From Onchidella celtica (taxonomy: Eukaryota > Mollusca > Gastropoda > Systellommatophora > Onchidiidae): a DNA stretch of 64,000 bases. The translations under genes and the position numbers were made by a program. The stretch lies in NCBI GenBank assembly GCA_963931925.1, contig OZ007579.1:35728466-35792465 (forward strand), in the 5' to 3' direction. Under the pieces are notes generated by a model that worked only from the letters and a program-made list of their open reading frames with translations, was not told the origin of the DNA and ran no database searches. Shown here one piece after another: positions 55,605 to 64,000 of this stretch; within the stretch, counting starts at the first letter, position 1; each line of letters starts with the position of its first letter.

Positions 55605-57760
55605 TGTTATATTGACTATCATCTTGCTTTCTCCTAGCACCATATGATCGTGTAGATGCTTTCTCCGAACTGAAACACAGCCTGTTATAACGCCTGAACG
55701 TTTCAGCCGTCTCATGGCCACCTATTTGTCTTGTGGTTATTCAGTTAGTTTGGGCTGTCTCAGTCTTCCCGTCGCTGTACAAGAGGGTTTTTGTATTGTA
55801 GCGTGCCGCATGCGATCCAAAGGGCGCAGAGATGCTGTTTCAGAAATCAAGAAAAGCCGGGAATGGATTTCCATTTGCGCGATGAAGCAATCGCTTTGGC
55901 GGCTTCATTTCTTGTGTATGAGTTTCTCTGGGCGTATTTTTATGTATGTTTTTCCGAATAGACTCATCTGTGTTTATTTCTGGAAGATAGGCTTGCAGAT
56001 TGGTATATTAATGAAGAGTGTTTGAAACGGTACACTTAATCGTAAGACAGATCTATGTTGCTTTTCTTGCAAACATTACCCATACAAGAGGAATGCAGTG
56101 TGTAGGATCAATGCATGTCACGGAATGCTGGGCATGTGACGCCTGGTTAGTTTTTCATTGATATGATTTATTTTTAAATTCATAATGGGCGTCTGGATGT
56201 ACCTGTTTGGGTTTTTTCTTCTTCAGCTTTACAAGTTGGATGAGTACACTGATTTTGTCATCGGTTGGAAACATATTAGATAAGTGTGTTGTACGTCCTG
56301 GTCCATTTGCATTCTCTCTCTCTCTCTCTCTCTCTCTGTGTGCTGTGTGTGTGTGCCAATTATTTAGTGCCAAATTCTTGAAAGTTTTTCGTGTGAGTAT
56401 AGTAGTCAGTGGCGGATCTACTATCATATAATAATGGAGCTTGGGCCCAACTTTGTTCCCGCAAAGGCTTTTTTACTATGCAACGTAGAGAATTGAAACT
56501 TGGCACATGTATGTAAAATATATCAAGCCTGTGCGTGTCGTGCTCATTTTCCCCCGAAACTCTTTACTTTTTCCAGAAATTCAGTTATAATTATCAGTTA
56601 TCAATTCATGATTGCGAATACGACGTGATAATGTGTTTCCGTCAATTTCGTCATTTCCGCCTCTTACCGGAAATGTAAACTAGAGTTCACGATCCAGCCA
56701 CGCCAAGAAAACTTTGATACCGAGTATAGTGTTATATAGATGAGGTGAGTGCCATTCATTCAAACCAAGAAAACTGCGTATAAATATTTAGAGTGTGGTT
56801 CCAGCTCGGAAGGAAATATTTTTTATTATAGATCTTGGAGTGTCAGTCATGCCAAGAATACTTTGCCCAAAAGGCCAGATCTAGGCCTCTCACCCCTCGA
56901 GGGTCGAACTGGAGCTAATGCTCAAAATAGTCAAAGAAAGGAAAATGTAATAATAATATAAAAAACACCCACGTGATTTTTAATAAGACCTGCTGCAGCT
57001 CACACAGCTCGGATTTGCGTGAAATTTTACATATGCCTGCCCTTCGACCCGCAAAAGGTTATTTTTTAGAATTGGAGTCTTGAAAAGGTGGGGAAGTATT
57101 TTTTTGAGTTTGAGTTTGCTTAAAAATTAATGCCACTAATTGACGCCCTCCGATCCTTCATTTTTTACGAAAACATGAGCCCAAGAAAAATTCTCGGTGC
57201 GCACTATTGTGCACTGTGTACTACTGTAATACTATCCTATCTATCTATTGATCGCCGATTTTATGTGGATGACCCAAAGTGTCTCGACATCAATGTCTTT
57301 GTGCTGATTCCTTTCGGTCTGGAGTGGTGAGTTTTGTTTTTTACTATTCGAAGAATGGGGCAGTTACTAGTGAAACTAATGAAGCTTAAGCTTTTTAGAG
57401 TCCCTAATCCCGGGGGGACCCTGAAGAAACTTTTTTTAATGAGTGAATTTTGTATGTTGTACCACAAGTGTAGCTGGTTGCGATAGGGTCCCGTAACAGT
57501 TCAAGTTTCAAGGTCCCAAAACTGTAGGTCCGCCTCTGGCAGTAATAAAGAACCTGTTAACGCTGGCTTTTCATGTACACATGAAAACACTCTTTCTTTT
57601 TACTACTTGGTTCATTTTTTATATTTCCGTTGCCATTTCCATTTCCGTACACCTGAAAACACCATTATAGTATTCCTTTTTGTGCAAAGCGCTACTACGG
57701 TGATACAGTTTTCCCTGAAACTTTGCAACAAGATGAAAGCATATTACTTAGGTCTGACTT
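55605..57760. other. No gene recognised
   Basis: The remainder of family I copy 6 is at 55605-55690. A 103-codon plus-strand frame (55714-56025) and others are unrecognised. A (TC)n/(TG)n tract lies at 56313-56353. Confidence 0.45.
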
Positions 57761-57931
57761 CAGACCAAGGCTGGTGTAGGCGCCAGACTGTTGGCTTCTC
57801 CCCCTCTCCCCCCTCCTCCCCCTCTCCCCCCTCCTCCACTGCCCACACCGCGTGTGTGGGTAATGCCTAGTGTTTTAAGTGTGATGCATAATAATTAGGT
57901 GATATCCGACGCCTACACTAGCTTTGGTCTG
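57761..57931. mobile_element. Fold-back MITE, family H copy 2
   Basis: Ends CAGACCAAGGCTGGTGTAGG and the complement of CAGACCAAAGCTAGTGTAGG are followed on both sides by CGCC/CGTC. It also shares CACTGCCCACACC and a GTGTGATGCATAAT-like segment with copy 1 at 4315. A CT-rich block fills the centre. Confidence 0.8.
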
Positions 57932-58989
57932 TTTCGTACCTTACTATCTCGAAAGCCAACTAGACAGTAAATCGCAGATGGCTCTTCCTGCGCTGCTTTG
58001 TTGCCGACACTCGGCAAGACGGACCCGCCATGAGCTAGCGAAGTTGTATCCGAGGCACGTACAGCCGGGATAAAGTATCTTGTATTATTCTCAGGAAACA
58101 TCTGACTGTCAATCACTTTTTTTCATTTTTCCCACTTGCTCTGTTTATTGTTAAGACTAATATCGGCGATGTCGAGACGCTTCTGTCCTGGAAATGCATA
58201 AAATTATTGTATGGAGACCGGGGGGGGGGGGTGTGCGTGTGTGTGTGTGTGCGTGTGTGTGTGTGTGCGTGTGCGTGTGCGTGTGAAATTTCATCGTCCT
58301 CCCCTACCTTTTTTTTTTTTTTAAAGTTGTGTTGTGTCGAGCAGAAGCAGTATAAGAATCTGCTCGGTCTGGTTTGACGCACTTACTCAGCAGCTCTCCA
58401 TCCAGCATTGACAGTGTTAGTGGTTCATGTTCAATTTAGTAGCAAAATTTCTTAAAATTTATTATTATTGCATCTTTACAAAGAACCTTAGAAATTCTCT
58501 GTGATAAATTTGTTTAACTAGTGAAGAAATCAAATTTAGCACAGACGGACTGACCTGCAGACACAGACAAACAAACAGGCTGATTGTCAGTCAGTCGGTC
58601 AGTTAGGTAATGAGTTAGTGAATCAGTCAGTTGGTTAATCAGTCCTCAGTCAGTTGATCAGTCAGACAGTTAACCACTGGAACATTTCAGACAGTGAGTG
58701 CAAACAGAAATAGACATAATAAAATGTCGTGCGATATCACCGTGAAGTTGAGGTTTGGTACTATCCCAAGAGGGAAGAAAAGATATCCTTTCTCAGAATT
58801 GCCATGTTCAAGGAAGAATAACATGATTGTATCTCCTCGGCGGGCAAGATTTCGACAACTGTGGATGCGCAAGGCAAAGAGACAATGGTGATTTCTGGCG
58901 GTCGTCTCAACAACAACAATAACAACAACAGAAGATAAACCATTTGGTAGTAGAGAACACGTCAAATTTCCTGCAAAACAAATACTTTC
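57932..58989. other. No gene recognised; microsatellites
   Basis: A G-run with (GT)n at 58219-58285, a T-run near 58310 and a GTCAGTCAGT-rich stretch at 58590-58675. Confidence 0.5.
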
Positions 58990-59125
58990 CACTCCTTCAT
59001 ATTTAGGTGAAGAATGGTGTTAGGGGAAAGTAGTCTGATTACAAAGCCAAATAGAGAAATCAGTGAGTTGTGTTCACTGTTCAGCAATGGGTTATAATGT
59101 AAAGTACCACGCGCCCCTAACAACA
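58990..59125 (+). repeat. Family A copy 5 (tail part)
   Basis: GTGTTAGGGGAAAGTAGTCTG, CAAAGCCAAATAGAGAAAT and GAGTTGTGT match the tail of copy 1 (9722-9780). The fold-back arms are missing. Confidence 0.7.
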
Positions 59126-59183
59126 TCTGCTGAGGTGAATGTGACTGGGAAATGCTGATCATTGTGCTGCTCTGTTTACATCC

Positions 59184-59409
59184 GAGACACAGGATACCGA
59201 GACGGTTCAATTAGCCAAATTCCGTCCGTCGACTTGCGCGCGTATCATCCGCTTCAACAGTGCAACGGTTCGCACCACACCCCTTCATAACTGAACGAAA
59301 ACGACTAGTACCACAGAGTTCTGAGCGTAGTACTCACCGTGTTTATACGCGCGCAAGTTCTGGACATAAAGTGAAATAAGGAATGATCTGTCTCGGTATT
59401 CTGTGTCTT
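59184..59409. mobile_element. TIR element family E copy 2
   Basis: 226 bp from GAGACACAGGATACCGAGAC to the complement of AAGACACAGAATACCGAGAC. It is the best-preserved copy: the inverted ends match in about 16 of 18 bases. No coding potential. Confidence 0.88.
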
Positions 59410-59549
59410 GGACGTTACATACAAAGACCGCTTGCGCCGAAAATAGAATTTTGCAGGAGACACTGAAGTTTTTTTGACGTCAGTTGCGCCCCTTTTGTGT
59501 TCTTTGCTGTTTCCAGTTTGTCGTGAACAGATGATAGAGTATTAGAGAC

Positions 59550-59820
59550 CAGACACAGCAGCTTCGAATGTTGAAATGGTTAGACATGTGACAAGAGCCA
59601 GTGGACTACCAAGGACCATCCCCCAGTGTACAGTTCAGGGAACGTAGAGACGGGGGCGGGGGCAAACAAAGAAAGACATGGACGGACAATATTACTGAAT
59701 GGACAGGAGAAAATTTTGCCACACGTCAGGCCCTTGCCCATGAATGACCGCCAGAGGTGGAGACCGTTGGTGCAATGCTCACTAGTGCAGTGCCCCTGCG
59801 ACTCTAGAAGGAATTAAGGG
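59550..59820 (+). mobile_element. LINE 3'-end fragment
   Basis: Across frames it reads LKWLD, GKQRKTWTDNITEWTGENFATRQALAHE and RQRWRPLVQ, the C-terminal pattern of LINE endonuclease-reverse transcriptases (GRQRK-W-DNI-EWTG...A-DR-W). It is a short, 5'-truncated and broken remnant, and a different lineage from the RTE at 45291. Confidence 0.65.
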
Positions 59821-59829
59821 ATGCAGACC

Positions 59830-60046
59830 AGACAGTAGCTTCGGTTTCATCTCGTTTTCGGCAGTTTCTCCGAATGACTTAAGGGTTAAGTCTCGTCTCG
59901 CCGAAAAACCGAGATGTCAGTAACATTCACAATGCCTTTCAGGGCGCATTGTGCTTACGTTTTCGTCTCGTTTAATTTTTCCACTGAGACTGGCGTCCTT
60001 TGACAGACCTACCGAAAGAGAGCCGAAAACCGAAGCCACAGTCTTT
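59830..60046. mobile_element. Small TIR element (MITE L)
   Basis: The left end AGACAGTAGCTTCGGTTTC and the complement of AAGACTGTGGCTTCGGTTTTC at the right pair with few mismatches. 217 bp, single copy in this window, no clear target duplication. Confidence 0.65.
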
Positions 60047-61235
60047 GGGCTGTTGTCACTTGGTACGTAGGCGCATCTCTTCCCCCCCCCCCCCCCTCAC
60101 CCTTTCAACCAAAAAAAAAAAAAAAAGGAAACACAAAGAATAACCAATTAAGGCTGTATTTAGGAGTATTTCGGGAGTCACAAAATGCATTAAAATACGT
60201 ACCCCTAGGGCAAAAATCTTGGGGGACGTACGTACTTGTGACATTTTTCCACTTTTCGTTGTATTCAGATAGAAAAGATGGATCATGGAGCACATTTCAT
60301 TGTATAAAATATTGTTAAGAAATGAATTTTGGCCTAGTTCGGTGTATACTGTGTTTTCCCGTAATACGTCAGTGTTTGGGCAGACCAGAATCGCACGTGA
60401 CCGTGGGTGGAAGTCACTTTTTTTTTTTTAACGATGAAAAGCCCATTATCATTCTATCAGGACTTCGGTCCACGTTTTAGAAATTTTATCACGATAACAT
60501 ATCGATGGATGTTCGGCGTTTTGTTGTATTATGAAAAAACAAGGCCAAAGTTAAAAGTAGCATTAGAGCTAATTTAGTCGATAAGATTAGTTTTGTCGTA
60601 GATAACACGAAGATACGTGGGCTGACTATTACGGCGGTATGCCTGCGGTAATCATTACATCAAATTATTTAATTTAGCTTGAAATAGTTGACAGAGAGAT
60701 TGGGTCAGTCGAGGGAAGGAAGTTGTATCTGGTGATAAAATTTGGAGGCTGAGCCAAGCAAAGGAACGAGTTCTGCGTTCTTTCATATTATTTGACCCTC
60801 TTCATCCTCAGTGTTTTAATAATCAGTATTTGCAGTCGTGAGTACGCCATTCTGTGTACCTATCAGTCTATCTACCCATCCGTCCGACTATTTGTCTGTT
60901 TATTTATATGTCTGTCTTTCTGGCTTCTCTATCATATAAAACAGCCTTACGGGAAACAACAGCTTTGCAGAGCGCCACTTTTTGAAGTAATAACTTCGGA
61001 TTTGATGTGACAACTGCGGGCGGAATTGCCTTTCTGGTTGGCGGTGTTGGTGGGGAAGTTGTTTACAGGCCGAGAACGCACGGTTGATGCTTGAATGTGC
61101 CAAACAGCAAAGGATGTTGTTTTAAGTACGTACGCAGTCCAAAAGTTTTGCGCAGGGGGTGCGTACGTATACGTACCGATCCCTAACCCTGCCCCTCACA
61201 CTTTCAACCAAAAAAGAGGAAGAAAACAAAAAGAA
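60047..61235. other. No gene recognised
   Basis: A C-run and A-run at 60083-60126. Nothing else supported. Confidence 0.5.
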
Positions 61236-61300
61236 TTCCGTCCGTCGACTTGCGCGCGTATTTTTCATGTCAACAATGCAATAATTCCGCCACACTTACA
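61236..61300 (+). repeat. Family E fragment
   Basis: It carries ATTCCGTCCGTCGACTTGCG and CATGTCAACAATGCAATAAT of the family E body without ends. Confidence 0.75.
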
Positions 61301-61619
61301 AATTACACACCGAATCTGCTTGATACTTTGACACACAATGGAGAAGGCCTGCATGTGTAGTGTGTTACAGTGTAACTCGGTTCAGCCAGAAAGTGGAGAT
61401 AGAACCTTGTCATTCTAAGAGGACGATATTGAGAGGTAGCAGATAAGCGCATCATTCGTCACGTTTCTGAGGCACAGGGATGGATGAGCTGCACTGTATG
61501 TATTTGTTTGTGCGCAGATCTTTGAAGAAACCGCGTAGGAACATGTTATAGCAATGGAGGGGCCAGTATCTGGGTTAACGTACATAAAGATAGATCGAAG
61601 AAATCAAATACACATGTTC

Positions 61620-61970
61620 TAAACCACAGAAAGGCCGGGGGGTTGGTCCGCAGCTGGCGAGGCTTGAAGCAAAGACAAAGTACGGCAAAAAGAAAAAGTT
61701 GCAGGCAGTAAAGCCTCGGGCAAGAAATAATACAGTACCAACACAGTAAAGTGCAAAGGAAAAGGGAAGCCACTCCAAGCCTTCGATATATTTACCTTTA
61801 TCAAGGTAGAAAAAAAAAGTAACAGGGTGGAAATTTGTATCATCGAGTACCAGTGAAACAATTGAACAAATAAAAAAGTGTAGAATGTAAAACTAATAGG
61901 AGTACTTTATTATATCGTTTCTGTATTATTTCTAACGCGAAGCTTTGCGAACTTTTTCGTTTTGTCGAAA
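61620..61970. repeat. Family A copy 6, fold-back form
   Basis: The left arm GGCAAAAAGAAAAAGTTGCA, AAGCCTCGGGCAAGAAATAA and the right arm TTCTGTATTATTTCTAACGC, GAAGCTTTGCGAACTTTTTC are inverted around about 170 bp. Confidence 0.8.
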
Positions 61971-61977
61971 AAATCAG

Positions 61978-62393
61978 CAAAGATACAAGATACCTTAGGA
62001 TGAGACAGCTAGCGTGTTTAGCACGCACAGATTTCGCACAGCCACCTAGCGGCGAATGCATGGAAGTCGTGAACAGAACCATTTGTTATCAAAAGCCAGA
62101 TAGGGAAAAGGTGGTATTTTGTTCTCTGTTGAGCTATCGCTGTTACTCTGTAGGCCTTGAATGTCGTCAGTTATTTTGTAACTAGAACTTCAATGGCTCC
62201 GGGAAAACTTTTTTTTTTTTTTTGCAGTGGAAGTAGCACTGTTACAAAACCGTATCATTAATTTTATCATTATTATACATGTACAAGCATTCATTTCATG
62301 CAATGCGCCATGGGCAAACTGTGTGCACGATTTTTTCAGAGGTGGGCGCATGCGAAGAAGGAAGTGTCTCATCTTACCACTTCTAGTATCAGT
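61978..62393. mobile_element. TIR element family C copy 2
   Basis: About 416 bp. The left end is CAAAGATACAAGATACCTTAG then GATGAGACAGC; the right end is the complement of GATACTAGAAGTGGTAAGAT. It shares GCACGCACAGATTTCGCAC, GCCACCTAGCGGCGAATGC and GCGCCATGGGC with copy 1. Confidence 0.75.
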
Positions 62394-62514
62394 AGGGCAC
62401 GTTTATCTGCGGATGTCTTTAATCCTCAGATGCAAATTTCTCTCAATCGGCTTGATATCTGACAGCGTTTATAAGTTCTTGCAGGAAGCCATTTGAGTGA
62501 GATAATAAATGATG

Positions 62515-62995
62515 AAAGGCGCTCTTTAGGTCTGCCCATAGTGCTCCCCCGTCTTTGAGTACCCCCCCCCCCCAACCTTTCCTTGTTCTGGATTATTCTA
62601 TGTGTGCGCATCTGGGGAAGAGTGTCCTCCCTTTGCAATGACAAAGGTTCTACCTCCACTCTTTGGCTGAACTGAGTTACACACTGCACACTTCATCTGC
62701 AGGCCTTGTCCACTGTGTGTCAAAGTATAAAGTAGATTCGGTGTGTATTACTAAAAGAAAAATTTTTTTTTTTAATTCTTTGCTCTAAAAGCTGTGATCA
62801 CATGAAACTTCAATCATCAATTTCTCAAAAGTTAACGGAAGGGACTTAAAACCGTGTCATTCTAAGCATGATAAGATGCTCTTTGAGCGTTTTTTGTGTT
62901 TGTCTTTGATTAGATCCCCAAGCCTATCCTTGTCTGGAATATTCTGCGTGTGCATTTAAAGACGCTTCTTTAATGGGAAGTTATGTTTGTGGCTG
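62515..62995 (+). repeat. Diverged direct repeat, period about 360 bp
   Basis: CCTTGTTCTGGATTATTCTA with TGTGTGCGCATCTGGGGAAG (from 62581) corresponds to CCTTGTCTGGAATATTCTGC with GTGTGCATTTAAAGACG (from about 62928). GCTCTTTAGG/GCTCTTTGAG and CCGTCTTTGA/TTGTCTTTGA blocks precede both. Confidence 0.65.
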
Positions 62996-63548
62996 TAAAC
63001 TTACAGTCATTCCAAGAAAATATAAAGATTCCCTTTGTAAGTTATAAAGAAAGATTTACTGGATCACGTCTAAAGATACACGAGTATCCTACTGCAGTTG
63101 TCAATGTTACGTACTGATTTTTGTCCGTGAATGGTTAGGAAGGGCTGTTTCATTGAGGTCACGAGCCCAGTGATTGATTAAATGTATGGGAAGAGCTGCT
63201 AAATATAGCCCAAGAGGCTTCTGCAACTAGGGCTATGTTATCTGATAGTGTTAGATATGATAGAGGCAATTATCTGTCGTCCCCGTGTTAAATGGCTTAG
63301 GATGGGATAGGATATAGGAAGTCCTGGCGTTTCGTCTTGTTAAGTTTTGTGTTTCAGTAGGCATAGCTGGTGATGGACGGGGTAAGTCCTATGTCGATTT
63401 CAGCATGTTCCTGGCTGGAAATTGAATGGGCGCCAGAGGTTTGGCACTCCGCGATCTTCACTCAGATCAAAGAGATCACTTTTTTCCCCCCTTCTCGCTG
63501 CATCCAATACTATTGGGTAACACCAAGGATACCAACAGTGGCACTTGT

Positions 63549-63923
63549 TCAGTTGTTGTTTGTAGGTCTTTATTTTCAGAGGATGGCTGCCCTAGACATT
63601 TATTCCTCACATTTCTTGCTCTTGTGTCTTGTGTGTTTTTGTGGTAGGGATTAGTGTTTTGGAATTTTGAGCGGGCAACGGCCTTGTTCGGCCCGCTCTT
63701 TTCGACTTTCAACTGCCGAGGTAGGTACGTTTAACAGGAGATCGGAGTTTTTCGTCCTTATCCAAGGAGACTAAGTGCTCGACCATAGGATCAGGGACAG
63801 AAATTCCCCCCCCCCCCCCCCGCAAAAAAAAAACATCAACATGCTTGCACCGACCGGGGATCGAGCCCGATTCCTTCGGCATGAGAGGCTAGCAACTTGC
63901 CTCTAGGCCAACGTGTCCCCTGT
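63549..63923 (-). mobile_element. tRNA-derived SINE, copy 2
   Basis: The minus-strand head has A-box TTGGCCTAGAGG and B-box GGGCTCGATCCCC. The body matches copy 1 (41103-41514) including AGTTGAAAGTCG, CCGAACAAGGCCGTTGCCCG and CCCTACCACAAAAACACAC. The target duplication AGTGGCACTTGT/AGTGGGACTTGT (63537-63548 and 63924-63935) matches in 11 of 12 bases. Confidence 0.85.
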
Positions 63924-63957
63924 AGTGGGACTTGTAGTGTAGACCTGTATTGTTTCG

Positions 63958-63959
63958 TT

Positions 63960-63992
<33 letters not shown>

Positions 63993-63996
63993 AAAG
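63958..63996. repeat. (GT)n(GA)n microsatellite
   Basis: Runs at the right edge of the window. Confidence 0.9.
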
Positions 63997-64000
63997 AGCG

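Larger units (their letters stand above)
61302..62749. repeat. Inverted duplication (family D) around two other repeats
   Basis: 61302-61415 and the reverse complement of 62635-62749 align over about 115 bp: ACACACCGAATCT, TACTTTGACACACA, AAGGCCTGCA, GTGTAACTC, GTTCAGCCA and GGTAGAACC-like blocks. Family A copy 6 and family C copy 2 lie between the arms. Confidence 0.8.

Noticed and set aside
54414-58675. CRISPR-like regular short repeats (GTCTGTCC, CAGTCAGT tracts)
   Set aside because: Simple microsatellites without spacers in a eukaryotic genome.

Overview
The window is eukaryotic: it holds spliced exons with GT/AG borders, a eukaryotic tRNA gene with internal promoter boxes and a Pol III T-run, tRNA-derived SINEs, LINEs, an LTR retrotransposon and many small terminal-inverted-repeat (TIR) elements in AT-rich, microsatellite-laden DNA. 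The mix (RTE LINE, PIF/Harbinger with a MADF partner, tRNA-SINEs, self-complementary GATCTA repeats) suggests an invertebrate, most likely a lophotrochozoan such as a gastropod mollusc. This is inference; no species marker was read.

Host content is sparse. The one secure protein gene is TMEM18 on the minus strand: exons at 12316-12433, 10746-10800, 8987-9080 and 7328-7429 join in phase and give 122 residues that align along the vertebrate protein; only the short first exon is missing. A tRNA-Gly(GCC) gene lies at 14538-14608. Three further exon-like pieces (30034, 37955, 51368) are only candidates.

Mobile DNA dominates. At 1.86-3.56 kb lie remains of two PIF/Harbinger transposons, one of which keeps the 5' parts of both its genes facing each other, followed by a perfect 57-bp inverted repeat. 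A cluster of small TIR elements fills 10-18 kb, together with a decayed LINE tail flanked by long direct repeats. At 20441-27089 sits a whole-looking LTR retrotransposon of Ty3/gypsy kinship with Ty1/copia-like domain order (integrase before reverse transcriptase), the Gmr1-like arrangement. Its LTRs look identical, it has a tRNA-Pro primer site and a 5-bp target duplication, and its Gag carries a SCAN-like region. At 45291-48498 is a nearly intact RTE LINE with a perfect 15-bp target duplication and one frame break. The rest, notably 32-36 kb and 48-63 kb, is a patchwork of at least a dozen repeat families. Several occur two or more times here, so their ends and target duplications can be read by comparing copies inside the window.

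No CRISPR, operon or prokaryotic feature is present, and I found no new multi-gene system. The most unusual items are the Gmr1-like element with its SCAN-like Gag, the two-gene Harbinger deletion derivative, the perfect hairpin, the 7-bp-TSD MITE pair, and a hAT-like element apparently inserted into a copy of itself.
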